22,720 nucleotides of DNA from a virus. The position numbers and the translations under genes were made by a program. The notes under the pieces are model-generated. The model was not told the origin of the DNA. It saw nothing but the letters and a program-made list of their open reading frames with translations, and made no database searches. Location of the stretch: positions 1 to 22,720 of IMG/VR virus record IMGVR_UViG_3300039149_000013; one strand, 5' to 3'. Below, one piece after another: positions 5,154 to 12,382 of this stretch; position 1 is the stretch's first letter, and every line of letters begins with the position of its first letter.

Positions 5154-5349
5154 AGATCAAAACTACTATAGAAAAAACTGGACCAAAGCATCTGAGGAAA
5201 AACCCCGTACCCCTTACGACCTTTGTTTACTTAGGGATGTAAACGGAAGAGTTCAACCGGGTTGGTGGACAGGGAAAGAATGGGATTATGGTTTAAGGAA
5301 GATCATAAAGGAAGTTTACGAATGGAAGCGTGAGCAAGAATTTCTTTAA
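5131..5349 (+). CDS. Small DUF551-like protein
   Basis: A 72-residue protein starting inside the 3' end of terL. GGGGA lies 4 nt before the ATG. The core WTKASEEKPRTPYDLCLL, then NGRVQPGWWTGKEWDY, resembles the beginning of DUF551 domains: a tryptophan, then A.EE.P, a beta strand, NG and an aromatic strand. It therefore resembles, distantly, the larger protein at 2101-2520. The C-terminus is a charged helix (KIIKEVYEWKREQEFL). Its function is unknown. Its position between terL and portal suggests it is expressed with the packaging genes, but that does not show it is a virion protein. Confidence 0.65.
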   Translation: MGTEPSGRDQNYYRKNWTKASEEKPRTPYDLCLLRDVNGRVQPGWWTGKEWDYGLRKIIKEVYEWKREQEFL

Positions 5350-5352
5350 AAA

Positions 5353-5372
5353 CCCCGGCCCGTAGGCCGAGG
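5353..5372 (-). terminator. Terminator-like hairpin on the minus strand
   Basis: Read on the minus strand, CCTCGGCC and GGCCGGGG pair over 8 bp with one U-G pair. The loop is UACG closed by C-G, a very stable UNCG tetraloop. Five T follow (plus-strand A, 5348-5352). On the plus strand the same stem has an A-C mismatch and no T-run. It would therefore stop transcription coming from the right on the minus strand, where I find no gene. It may be a bidirectional terminator that has lost its plus-strand half. Confidence 0.5.
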
Positions 5373-5435
5373 ACAAGGAATATGTATAGACATACTAATA
5401 TATAGCCGATTTTATTTCTAGGTACTAATTTTTTC

Positions 5436-5455
5436 TTTAAATACTATGCGGTTTA
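5436..5455 (+). promoter_or_regulatory. Promoter-like motif ahead of portal
   Basis: The sequence reads TTTA, 2 nt, TA, 2 nt, then ATGCGGTTTA. The same motif, identical at 16 of 20 positions, lies at 20363-20382. Here the ATGCGG core begins 25 nt upstream of the portal start codon; at the other site the distance is 23 nt. It lacks standard -35 and -10 boxes, so it may be a promoter for a phage-specified polymerase or sigma factor. Confidence 0.45.
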
Positions 5456-5470
5456 GATTCAAAGGATAAT

Positions 5471-7582
5471 ATGTCTTTATTTCCAATTTTAGATACCGGT
5501 TATCAAATAGATGGAGATCGTTCAGTTCAGGAAATGATGGAGTATTATTACTCTCAATCAATTCAAATTAACCAATCTTTTTGGTCTGAAGCAGATATTG
5601 ACACTAGATTCTTAGCTGGAGATCAAACCCTTTGGAATGATATCTATGGGAATCTGCCTGCTAACCGAAGAAAGCAGTTCAACTTCAACCGTATCCGCCG
5701 TGTCATCAATATGATTACGGGATACCAAAGACAACATCGCCTTTCGACTATCGTTACACCTACAGAATCTTCCGATCAAGATGTTTCCGATCAGCTATCA
5801 AAAGCTCTTTTTTGGGCTAACAGAAATGCCAATACTTTAGAAAACATATCAGATGCGTTTTATGGTTCATGCACTACTGGGATGAATCTTTTATCCATTT
5901 GGATGGACTATAGAGATGATCCCATAAACGGAGATATTAAGGTTGACAATGTCGCTTATAATGAGTATTTAATTGATCCGTACTTCAAAAAAAAAGATTT
6001 GTCAGATTGTCGGTTCTTATGGAAGAGAAACTGGCTTTCTAAAACAGAAATTGCCTCTATCTTACCCGATAGAGCGAATGAAATTGAAGATATGCAGTCT
6101 AGAGGATGGAGAGATGGCAAGTTTCAGTACATGCCTCAATCCTACAACTACGCTATGCAGGATCTTTTAACCTATGACGAATTTTGGTATTTAACCTATC
6201 GAAAGAGAAAGCTTTTAGTAGATAGAGAAACAGGTCAAACAATGGAGTGGACTGGTGATGATGACAACTTGGCCTTGTATAAGAGACATTTCCCTTCTAT
6301 CACTACAGTGGATCAACAATGCCCTACTGCTAATCTTGCTATTACTGTCAACGGTAGGACTATGTATAATGGGTCTAATCCTATGGGCATTGATAGGATG
6401 CCTTTCGTCCCTGTTTTGGCTTATTACATGCCTGAAATCCCTTATTTTCCATATCGTTGTCAAGGGGTGGTCAGGGGATTACGGGATTCTCAATACCTTT
6501 ATAACCGAAGAAAAGTAATTGAGCTTGATATCCTTGAAAGTCAGATTAACTCTGGTATTAAGTTTGCTGATGATGCACTTGTAAACCCGAAAGATGCCTT
6601 TTTAACAGGTCAAGGCAGATCTCTTGCTATTAAAGGGGAAGCTGTTATTAAATATGGTGGCCTAGATGGTGCTGTTAAGGAAATTCCCGCACCTTCCGTT
6701 CCTAGCTCTATGATGGAGCTTTCTTCAATGTTAGCTAAAGAAATCCAAGAGATTTCAGGTATTAATGAAGAGCTTCTTGGTACTGCTACCGATGATAAAG
6801 CTGGTATTCTCTCTATGCTTCGTCAAGGAGCTGGTTTAACCACCCTTCAGATCCTATTCGATCAATTAGATTTCGCCCAGAAGGAAGTTGGGAAGATATT
6901 CATTGACCTGATACAAAAGAATTTTTCACCCGGAAAGATTCAAAGGATCATTAATGAGGAACCAGCGCCTGAATTTTATAATCGAAATTTTGGGAAATAC
7001 GATTGTGAAGTTGAAGAAGGTCTTAACACGGCTACTCAGAAACAGCTCCAATTTGCTCAACTACTTCAACTCCGTCAGCTGGAAGTTCCTATCCCAACTT
7101 CTCTCCTTATCGAAGCTTCTACTCTTCAGAACAAAAAACAACTTATCGAAGCATTACAGCGACAAGAGCAACAGGCTTCAGAAATGGAGAATGAGAAGAA
7201 AAAACTAGAGATGTTAATCAACCAGGCCAAGATCGAAATGATGGAAGCAAAAGCTACAGCCGATCAAGGACTTGGTATAGAAAGATTGGCACGTGTTCAA
7301 GAAAATAAAGCCCTTGCCGTCGAAAGAATGGCTAATGCGGATAAAGATCTCGCCGATTCAATTCTTACTAGAGTTAAAGCAGCTAAAGAGATTGAAGAAA
7401 TGGATATTCTTAACGCTGAAAGAATACTTAAGATCGTGGATACCTTAAAAAGACAAGAAGAAGCTGAAAACGAAGCCTCTATCCAACAATCTCAAAATTT
7501 AGGACAAAATCTATTTAATGAGATAACAAATTCAGGGAACCAAACAAATAACCAACAACCTACGGAACAACAGGTGATGTGA
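5471..7582 (+). CDS. Portal protein, P22-like
   Basis: A 703-residue protein that would form the twelve-fold portal ring at one head vertex, through which TerL pumps DNA and to which the adaptor binds. The N-terminal 550 residues have the look of P22-type portals: a long alpha/beta wing domain with FNFNRIRRVINMITGYQRQHR near residues 70-90 and an ISGINEELLGTATDDKAG stretch near 430. Residues of about 553-660 are a long charged coiled coil (NKKQLIEALQRQEQQ to KRQEEAENEA), matching the barrel extension of P22 gp1, which is 725 residues long. A glutamine/asparagine-rich tail follows. AGGA lies 4 nt before the ATG. Confidence 0.85.
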   Translation: MSLFPILDTGYQIDGDRSVQEMMEYYYSQSIQINQSFWSEADIDTRFLAGDQTLWNDIYGNLPANRRKQFNFNRIRRVINMITGYQRQHRLSTIVTPTESSDQDVSDQLSKALFWANRNANTLENISDAFYGSCTTGMNLLSIWMDYRDDPINGDIKVDNVAYNEYLIDPYFKKKDLSDCRFLWKRNWLSKTEIASILPDRANEIEDMQSRGWRDGKFQYMPQSYNYAMQDLLTYDEFWYLTYRKRKLLVDRETGQTMEWTGDDDNLALYKRHFPSITTVDQQCPTANLAITVNGRTMYNGSNPMGIDRMPFVPVLAYYMPEIPYFPYRCQGVVRGLRDSQYLYNRRKVIELDILESQINSGIKFADDALVNPKDAFLTGQGRSLAIKGEAVIKYGGLDGAVKEIPAPSVPSSMMELSSMLAKEIQEISGINEELLGTATDDKAGILSMLRQGAGLTTLQILFDQLDFAQKEVGKIFIDLIQKNFSPGKIQRIINEEPAPEFYNRNFGKYDCEVEEGLNTATQKQLQFAQLLQLRQLEVPIPTSLLIEASTLQNKKQLIEALQRQEQQASEMENEKKKLEMLINQAKIEMMEAKATADQGLGIERLARVQENKALAVERMANADKDLADSILTRVKAAKEIEEMDILNAERILKIVDTLKRQEEAENEASIQQSQNLGQNLFNEITNSGNQTNNQQPTEQQVM

Positions 7583-7770
7583 TGAAAAGCTTCGGAGCAG
7601 ATAAAGGATCTTTTGCCAATATGCCTAAAGATGTAAAGATGGAAAATTACCCAAAAAATCCTTCTTATCTTCGAGACGGCAATCTTGACGATTCGATGTC
7701 AAAAGTAGATAATGCTAACTCTATGACAAAAAATCGTCTAAATGCAAAAAGACCTAAATCAATGTATTAA
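7582..7770 (+). CDS. Small head-region protein (62 residues)
   Basis: This start overlaps the portal stop codon in TGATG, with AGGTGA just upstream; a GTG one codon earlier is also possible. The sequence is polar and has a conserved-looking core, FANMPKDVKMENYPK, then DDSMSKVDNANS. I recall similar short proteins next to portal or capsid genes in other podoviruses but know no function. A virion or assembly role is inferred from position only. Confidence 0.65.
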   Translation: MKSFGADKGSFANMPKDVKMENYPKNPSYLRDGNLDDSMSKVDNANSMTKNRLNAKRPKSMY

Positions 7771-7772
7771 TT

Positions 7773-7955
7773 TTGATTGATTATTCATTTTTAAAAAATC
7801 TAGGGGATAAAGAAATCGCTGAAGGCGACTATGTAACCCTAGAAAGAAATATAATCGGAAGAAATGCAGACGAAACGATCATGACGTTTAGTGGCATTCG
7901 GATTAAAAGGATGGTTCCACTTGCCTTCAATGCCACGCCCCTCTCCCAAAAGTAA
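7773..7955 (+). CDS. Possible small protein, start uncertain
   Basis: The open frame of about 60 residues (FLKNLGDKEIAEGDYVTLERN, then ETIMTFSGIRIKRMVPLAF) has good codon use and begins right after the previous stop codon. The only early start is a TTG at 7773, without a ribosome site; the first ATG is at residue 37. A non-standard start, coupled re-initiation or an artefact are all possible. I recognise no family. Confidence 0.4.
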   Translation: MIDYSFLKNLGDKEIAEGDYVTLERNIIGRNADETIMTFSGIRIKRMVPLAFNATPLSQK

Positions 7956-8055
7956 AAAGATAATCGATAGGATTTTAAAACCTAATCCTGAAGGTTCTGA
8001 TAAAACTAGCAAAGAGATATTAAAGAAAAATGCCAGAAACTCCCAAGTTAGGTAA
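7930..8055 (+). CDS. Possible tiny basic protein (41 residues)
   Basis: The frame begins MPRPSPKSKKIIDRILKPN and continues EGSDKTSKEILKKNARN. It overlaps the preceding frame by 26 nt and the following gene by 26 nt. The composition (lysine, arginine and proline with an amphipathic middle) looks protein-like, but no ribosome site precedes the ATG. It is more likely real than the neighbouring shadows because it fills the gap between two genes exactly. Confidence 0.4.
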   Translation: MPRPSPKSKKIIDRILKPNPEGSDKTSKEILKKNARNSQVR

Positions 8056-8488
8056 CGAACCTAAAAAAGAAACTGTTGGTGCCGCTTCTTTAAGACTTCA
8101 AAGTCAAGGCGATCAAAAACAAGGCGTCGTCGATACCCAGAAAGAGATGCTTAAAGGGTATATGGACAATCTTATCGAGTGCGCCATGAATGCTAAGAAT
8201 GTACATCCTGATGTAAATCCGCTTTACATTTGCGTTCAGACACGTAGAGAAAGAACGATGGTAAACGTTTTAAGAAATCTATTTTATTACCGTCAAACTA
8301 GACCTAGACCCGAGTATGATATGGCTCTTTATACTTTTGATCCTACGACTGAAGAGTTGAAGTTTGAATGGCAAATTCCAGATAAAGAGACGTGTAATGA
8401 GATGGCAGCACACCCTTTAGATGTGCCACCCGAAGAGTCTACCCTTCTTAACATGGTATTGGCGTTTAAGTCTGGGAATTTAGTCTAA
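8030..8488 (+). CDS. Conserved phage protein of the head module
   Basis: A 152-residue protein. The first 40 residues are polar and probably disordered (QGDQKQGVVDTQKEM). The rest is compact: LYICVQTRRERTMVNVLRNLFYYRQTRPRPEYDMALY, then LKFEWQIPDKETCNEM. The IPDKETC segment and the arginine-rich helix resemble a family of uncharacterised phage proteins that sit between portal and scaffold genes. The function is unknown. The ribosome site is weak (AAAGAG upstream). Its end overlaps, tail to tail by 23 nt, a minus-strand gene. Confidence 0.65.
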   Translation: MPETPKLGNEPKKETVGAASLRLQSQGDQKQGVVDTQKEMLKGYMDNLIECAMNAKNVHPDVNPLYICVQTRRERTMVNVLRNLFYYRQTRPRPEYDMALYTFDPTTEELKFEWQIPDKETCNEMAAHPLDVPPEESTLLNMVLAFKSGNLV

Positions 8489-8636
8489 GATTCTCAATTT
8501 CTTGATCTAATTCTTGAAGAAATTCTAAATTATCCTGAACGATAATGTTAATCTCATCTAATTCTTTACTTAGAAATTTCATGTTATTTTGAGCTACTGA
8601 AATTCCAAGACGTGTAAGTCTAAATTTATCTTCCAT
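8466..8636 (-). CDS. Isolated antisense coiled-coil protein (56 residues)
   Basis: This is the only minus-strand gene inside the structural operon. AAGGAGG lies 4 nt before the ATG, the strongest ribosome site in the window. The protein starts MEDKFRLTRLGISVAQNN, and from about residue 18 it is a heptad-like helix (LSKELDEINIIVQDNLEFLQELDQEIENL). It may form a small coiled coil and could bind another protein. Promoter-like boxes precede it. The frame is open further upstream on the minus strand (to 8822) but has no start with a ribosome site there. The function is unknown; a late-inserted accessory gene (moron) or a regulator of the head genes are both possible. Confidence 0.72.
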   Translation of the reverse strand: MEDKFRLTRLGISVAQNNMKFLSKELDEINIIVQDNLEFLQELDQEIENLRLNSQT

Positions 8637-8655
8637 ACAACCTCCTTTTTTTAAA

Positions 8656-8685
8656 ACAATAACAAACCATGATTTTTTATGTAAA
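8656..8685 (-). promoter_or_regulatory. Candidate promoter for the antisense gene
   Basis: On the minus strand TTTACA (8685-8680), one base from TTGACA, is followed 18 nt later by TATTGT (8661-8656), which matches TATAAT at four positions. The start codon at 8636 would be about 14 nt from the expected RNA start. It is the only signal in this interval that could drive the minus-strand gene. Confidence 0.4.
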
Positions 8686-8750
8686 GTGATAAACCTCTTG
8701 GGTTTTAAAAATAAATTGTTAATGTGAAGAAAAAGAAACAAAAGGTAAAC

Positions 8751-9440
8751 ATGGAAGAAGAAGCTGTATCGGAAGAAGTAGTGACCGAAACCACAGAATC
8801 CCAAGAACCAGAAGTTAATCAAGAAGAAACATCCACAATACCTGAAGAAACACCTGCCGATAAAAATTGGAAAGAAGCCAGAAAGAAAATGGCTGAGTTA
8901 AACCGTTCTTTAAAAGAAAGAGATAGACAACTCGAAGAGCTTAGAAATGAATTTAGAAACTCTAAACCGAAAGAACCAGAAGAAGAGTTAGGGGATAATG
9001 ATTACATTCAAAAGAAACATCTTCAAAAAAATCTTACTTCTCATGAAAAAAAGATTGCTCAGCTCGAAGCTCAACTTATGCAGCAATCGATTAAGACTAA
9101 GTTTACTGATTTTGATGATGTGGTTACCGATGAAGCTGTCGAATATCTCAATGAGCATGAGCCTGAACTTGCTTTATCCATAAAAGCTCTTGCTCACGAT
9201 CCTTATAACCAACATATATTGGCTTACAAAATTTTAAAGAGAACCGATATGTCAAAAGAAAAAAATTATGATAAGAACGATCAAATAATCCAAAAAAATC
9301 TGTCAAAGCCAACCAGTGTTCAAGCGGTAAAAAAAACAAATGCCTTGGCTGATGCTAATAAATTTGCGAATGGATTGACACCAGAACTTAAAAAAGCCTT
9401 ATTCAAAGAAATGAATGATGCCGCTAAAAGGAACCACTAG
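8751..9440 (+). CDS. Capsid scaffolding protein
   Basis: A 229-residue, highly charged protein. The first 40 residues are very acidic (EEEAVSEEVV and similar). Predicted coiled coils follow at about 39-72 (ARKKMAELNRSLKERDRQL) and 92-113. The C-terminus is basic and helical (LTPELKKALFKEMNDAAKRNH), as in scaffold proteins whose tail binds capsid subunits. The position just before the capsid gene supports the role: it would guide procapsid assembly and then leave. AAAGG lies 5 nt before the ATG at 8751. An in-frame GTG at 8724 has no ribosome site. Confidence 0.75.
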   Translation: MEEEAVSEEVVTETTESQEPEVNQEETSTIPEETPADKNWKEARKKMAELNRSLKERDRQLEELRNEFRNSKPKEPEEELGDNDYIQKKHLQKNLTSHEKKIAQLEAQLMQQSIKTKFTDFDDVVTDEAVEYLNEHEPELALSIKALAHDPYNQHILAYKILKRTDMSKEKNYDKNDQIIQKNLSKPTSVQAVKKTNALADANKFANGLTPELKKALFKEMNDAAKRNH

Positions 9441-9698
9441 ATGAAAGAATATAACGATTTTTTATCTGATGAGATCGAAAGAGAGTATGGTAAATTCTTG
9501 CGTTGCAAGGATCTGATTGATTTAGGTCTTTATAGCTCACCTGCAGCCGTTAGTTTATCCATTAAAAATGACAATGCACCTCCTTATATCAGGATTTCAC
9601 CCCATAAACTACTTTTTCCTAAAGTCACCCTTCTTGCATGGCTTAAAAGTAAGTTTATTATAGAAAAAGCTTTTCGTCCTAAGCCCCCTGAGTCTTAA
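9441..9698 (+). CDS. AlpA/excisionase-like HTH protein
   Basis: An 85-residue protein. Residues 19-70 (FLRCKDLIDLGLYSSPAAV, then PPYIRISPHKLLFPKVTLLAWLKSK) follow the winged-helix pattern of AlpA and excisionase-type DNA-binding proteins, where the family form is a YL...E...LGLS..TV...I....FP.PI.IS.....W....V..W. The usual arginine-rich recognition segment is less clear here. It starts 0 nt after the scaffold stop codon, with AAAGGA upstream. A DNA-binding regulator between scaffold and capsid is unexpected; it may act on the long capsid leader that follows. It could alternatively be a virion protein that has kept the fold. Confidence 0.6.
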   Translation: MKEYNDFLSDEIEREYGKFLRCKDLIDLGLYSSPAAVSLSIKNDNAPPYIRISPHKLLFPKVTLLAWLKSKFIIEKAFRPKPPES

Positions 9699-9886
9699 TA
9701 ACTCTGGTATTTCATTTTTAAATCAATTAATTCAATTTTTTTAGTTTAAATTAAAACTTCTGATTAAATGCGGATAAGCGTAAGGAAGATCGCTTCTCTA
9801 TGACGTAGTGGAATCGTCACCACGTTGGGCTGTTAAAGAGTTTCGCCCCCTCGAAAAAAGATTAAAAACTTTATTTCGAGAGAAAA
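9699..9886 (+). promoter_or_regulatory. Structured leader of the capsid gene
   Basis: This 188-nt gap holds no gene. A partial copy of the ATGCGG motif lies at 9758-9777 (ATGCGGATAA). A hairpin with one mismatch (CGTAGTG/CACCACG, around 9801-9821) follows. An 11-bp stem with one bulged A (CTCGAAAAAAG, 9850-9860, with CTTT and TTTCGAG, 9869-9880) then ends 6 nt before the capsid ATG. The stem's 3' strand contains the only purine-rich sequence that could act as the ribosome site (GAGAG), so folding would limit translation. A leader that sets capsid output is a reasonable reading but is inference. Confidence 0.5.
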
Positions 9887-10834
9887 ATGACTACAACTAC
9901 TTCAAGCTTGCCAGCACCCGTGCAGCAAAGCTTTAACTACAAGCTGCTTTCAGTTCCTGTTCCTTACATGATTCACAAAACTGCTGCTATGCAAATGGCT
10001 ATGCCTCGCAATGGTGGTACGACTCTACGTATGAGACGGTACAATCCTCTGAATACAGCTATCGTTCCGCTAGGTAATAGTGGAATTACACCGCCTCCTC
10101 AACAGCTAACCGCAGTAGATATTGATGCCAAGATGGATTTCTATGGTACCTATATTTATTTGAATGAGCAGGTGACACTTCAAAACCAAGACCCAGTCCT
10201 TAATGAGGCTGCAAAGCGTTTAGGGGTGTCTTTAAGACAATCTGAAGATGAGTTAACACGTAATATGTTGGCCTCTACAGCTTCCTTTATTAACTGTACT
10301 GGGGGAACTAACGGAGATAATCCGACCGATCCTTCAAGAAATGATGTAAACCGTATTATTCAGACACTTTTGGGTAATGATGCTTATACCATTGAATCAG
10401 GTGTTGAAGGCGAAGACCGTTTTGGAACCGCTCCAGTGCGCGATGCTTTCATCGCTATGGGTTCAACCGATTTGATGTCTTCTATTGAAAACATCCAAGG
10501 TTTTATCCCTAAGTGGTCATATCCGAATCAAAATTCTACGTTGATGGCCGAATGGGGTTCAGTATCCAATTTGAGATTCCTTCTTTCATCTATTGGATCA
10601 AAAACTCTTAATGCTTCTGCTTTAGGAAACGACGTTTATAACGTTTTTGTAGCTGGTCTTGAAGCTTATGCTTGCATCGAACAAGATGGATATTCGTCCC
10701 AGTTCATCTATAGACCACCTATTTATGATGGTCCTTTAGCCTTGAATGCTTCTTGTGGTTACAAGTTTGCTGAAGTACCACGTATCACGAATGATGCTTG
10801 GATCATCAATCTTAGAATGACAAGGGGGGTATAA
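9887..10834 (+). CDS. Major capsid protein, N4-gp56 family
   Basis: A 315-residue HK97-fold shell protein. Typical N4-gp56 family features are the early segment MPRNGGTTLRMRRYNPL, then QQLTAVDIDAKMDFYGTYIYLNEQVTLQNQDPVLNEAAKRLG near residues 82-123 and LRQSEDELTRNMLAS, followed by the domain that contains FIAMGSTDLMSSIENI. It is shorter than N4 gp56 (about 400 residues). It follows the scaffold and the HTH gene and is preceded by a structured leader with a weak ribosome site (GAGAG), which is odd for what should be the most abundant virion protein. Confidence 0.88.
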   Translation: MTTTTSSLPAPVQQSFNYKLLSVPVPYMIHKTAAMQMAMPRNGGTTLRMRRYNPLNTAIVPLGNSGITPPPQQLTAVDIDAKMDFYGTYIYLNEQVTLQNQDPVLNEAAKRLGVSLRQSEDELTRNMLASTASFINCTGGTNGDNPTDPSRNDVNRIIQTLLGNDAYTIESGVEGEDRFGTAPVRDAFIAMGSTDLMSSIENIQGFIPKWSYPNQNSTLMAEWGSVSNLRFLLSSIGSKTLNASALGNDVYNVFVAGLEAYACIEQDGYSSQFIYRPPIYDGPLALNASCGYKFAEVPRITNDAWIINLRMTRGV

Positions 10835-10836
10835 CC

Positions 10837-11832
10837 ATGTCTATTTTTTTAAATAATCAAATCGGTGGGAAGTTTACTTCGGCCGGTACTGCTGTCATCC
10901 TGAATATTCCTTGTGATCTTGATCACATAGAAGTTTTGAATGCAACTCAAATGGCTACAACCCAAGCAACAGGTCGTGGTGTTAAATTTGAATACTATAG
11001 AGGAATGGCCAATGATACTGGTGTTAAATACGGTAAAGAAGACACTTTGAGTACTCTTAATGGTACAACTCTTGCTTCAGGTGGATTTACTATTGTTAAT
11101 ACCTCTGAAGATCTAGTAGGTCCTCTTGTTACAGCATCTGGTGCAAATTCGGTAACGAATGCTGCCCCTCCTGTTGTAACAGCTGCCACTACTGGATTAG
11201 TTGATGGTGATGTCGTTCGTATCTTTGGAACAACAGGTGCACTTCAAATTGCGGGTATGGATTTCACTATCGGTAGCGTTAGTGGAACAGACTTTGAGCT
11301 TGCCTATATGGGTGCTCCTGGTTCTGCTGCTTCAGCCGTAAGTTATAGAAAGGTTCTTTACGATCCTATCTATTATCCAGCACGTCTTTTCATTACCAAT
11401 ATTACCAAAGCTGCACAAGCTGTAGTCACTTTATCTGTTACCCATAACCTTACTGTAGGTCAAGTGGTTCGGATGCATGTAACTGCTAACTTTGGAATGG
11501 TTGAGATGGAAGGTCTTGAAGGACGGATTGTAGCGATTAATACTACTACAAACACCATCACTTTAGATATTGATTCCACAGGCTTTACAACCTTTGCATT
11601 CCCAACGAGTGCCGTGGCTGCTGCTGGTATCACTTTCCCACATGTAGTTCCTTTTGGCGATCTACCTCTAACTCTAGCAAACCTTCTAGCAAACCAATCA
11701 GTTCTTGATGGTGCAACTAGAAACGTAGCTATTCGAGGAGTAAGACTTGCCGCTGGTGTTAACTCACCTGCAGGTTCGGAAAATGATGTGATCTACTGGC
11801 AAGCAACTAAGTTCAATCAGTACACCCTATAA
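10837..11832 (+). CDS. Virion protein with FCCH-like beta modules
   Basis: A 331-residue protein rich in threonine, alanine, valine and glycine. Two regions, about residues 108-160 (GLVDGDVVRIFGTTGALQIAG, then SVSGTDFELAYMG) and 187-250 (HNLTVGQVVRMHV, then EGLEGRIVAINTTTNTITL), follow the beta-module pattern often annotated as E1-FCCH-like in phage tail and head proteins. It starts 2 nt after the capsid stop codon. The N-terminus (SIFLNNQIGGKFTSAGTAVILNI) is compact. Probable roles are a head decoration or a second capsid-associated protein; position supports this but no motif proves it. Confidence 0.6.
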   Translation: MSIFLNNQIGGKFTSAGTAVILNIPCDLDHIEVLNATQMATTQATGRGVKFEYYRGMANDTGVKYGKEDTLSTLNGTTLASGGFTIVNTSEDLVGPLVTASGANSVTNAAPPVVTAATTGLVDGDVVRIFGTTGALQIAGMDFTIGSVSGTDFELAYMGAPGSAASAVSYRKVLYDPIYYPARLFITNITKAAQAVVTLSVTHNLTVGQVVRMHVTANFGMVEMEGLEGRIVAINTTTNTITLDIDSTGFTTFAFPTSAVAAAGITFPHVVPFGDLPLTLANLLANQSVLDGATRNVAIRGVRLAAGVNSPAGSENDVIYWQATKFNQYTL

Positions 11833-11838
11833 CAATTA

Positions 11839-11860
11839 GCCCCCCTAAGTGGGGGGCATT
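11839..11860 (+). terminator. GC hairpin after the capsid operon part
   Basis: GCCCCCC (11839-11845) pairs perfectly with GGGGGGC (11851-11857) around TAAGT, followed only by ATTT. It lies between the stop codon of one gene and the ribosome site of the next. The T-run is too short for a strong terminator, so partial termination or an RNA-stability role is possible. Confidence 0.45.
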
Positions 11861-11872
11861 TACAAGGATTTT

Positions 11873-12349
11873 ATGGCTAGAAAAATTAATGAAGAAGAAA
11901 GATCTGATGAACCAGTGGAATCAAATGGTTCCGGGATCTTAACAGAGCTTTACGCAAAGATCGATTCTCTTATAGGGAAAGCTAAACAAGAATTTTGCCG
12001 GACATTAAACGCCGATCAAAAGAAAGGTTATCTTGCCTATTTAAGAGAAAAAGACATGACTATGGTTAAAGGTGTTTTCAAATGCTTTGAGCCTGTAGGC
12101 GGTTTCTTGAAAATGAGCTGCGCACCTTGGCCTGGAGTCGAAAAGACTTACGAGTTCTTTCACGGTGAAGAATACGAAGTCCCTGCTTTCGTAGCAAAAC
12201 ATCTTGAGACTGGATGCTACTACCCAACGCACTCTTATCTACTAGATGATAGGGGTCAACCTGTACCTCACGTAGGCAAGAAGAATTTTCGTTTCAGTTT
12301 CAATACAGGTACTTACCGTAGCACTAACGAATATGTAACTTTGAGATAA
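11873..12349 (+). CDS. Conserved phage head-region protein
   Basis: A 158-residue protein. The first 40 residues are acidic and helical (KINEEERSDEPVES), then comes a compact part with MTMVKGVFKCFEPVGGFLKMS, a run containing YEFFHGEEYEVPAFVAKHLE, and CYYPTHSYLLDDRGQPVPHVGK. The VPAFVAKHLE/P-x-H segment recalls a family of unassigned proteins next to capsid genes in several podoviruses. The function is unknown. A GTG start at 11849 is open but lies in a hairpin; AAGGA 4 nt before the ATG at 11873 decides the start. Confidence 0.65.
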   Translation: MARKINEEERSDEPVESNGSGILTELYAKIDSLIGKAKQEFCRTLNADQKKGYLAYLREKDMTMVKGVFKCFEPVGGFLKMSCAPWPGVEKTYEFFHGEEYEVPAFVAKHLETGCYYPTHSYLLDDRGQPVPHVGKKNFRFSFNTGTYRSTNEYVTLR

Positions 12350-12353
12350 TCAT

Positions 12354-12370
12354 GGGGGGTAAAGCCCCCG
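12354..12370 (+). other. GC hairpin upstream of adaptor gene
   Basis: GGGGG (12355-12359) pairs with CCCCC (12365-12369) across TAAAG, with GTTT following. It sits just before the AGGA ribosome site of the adaptor gene. It resembles the hairpin at 11839-11857. Confidence 0.4.
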
Positions 12371-12382
12371 TTTAGGAAATTT

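Noticed and set aside
6255-6518. 87-residue frame inside the portal gene, and its minus-strand partner at 6215-6463
   Set aside because: Shadows of the portal gene with no ribosome site.
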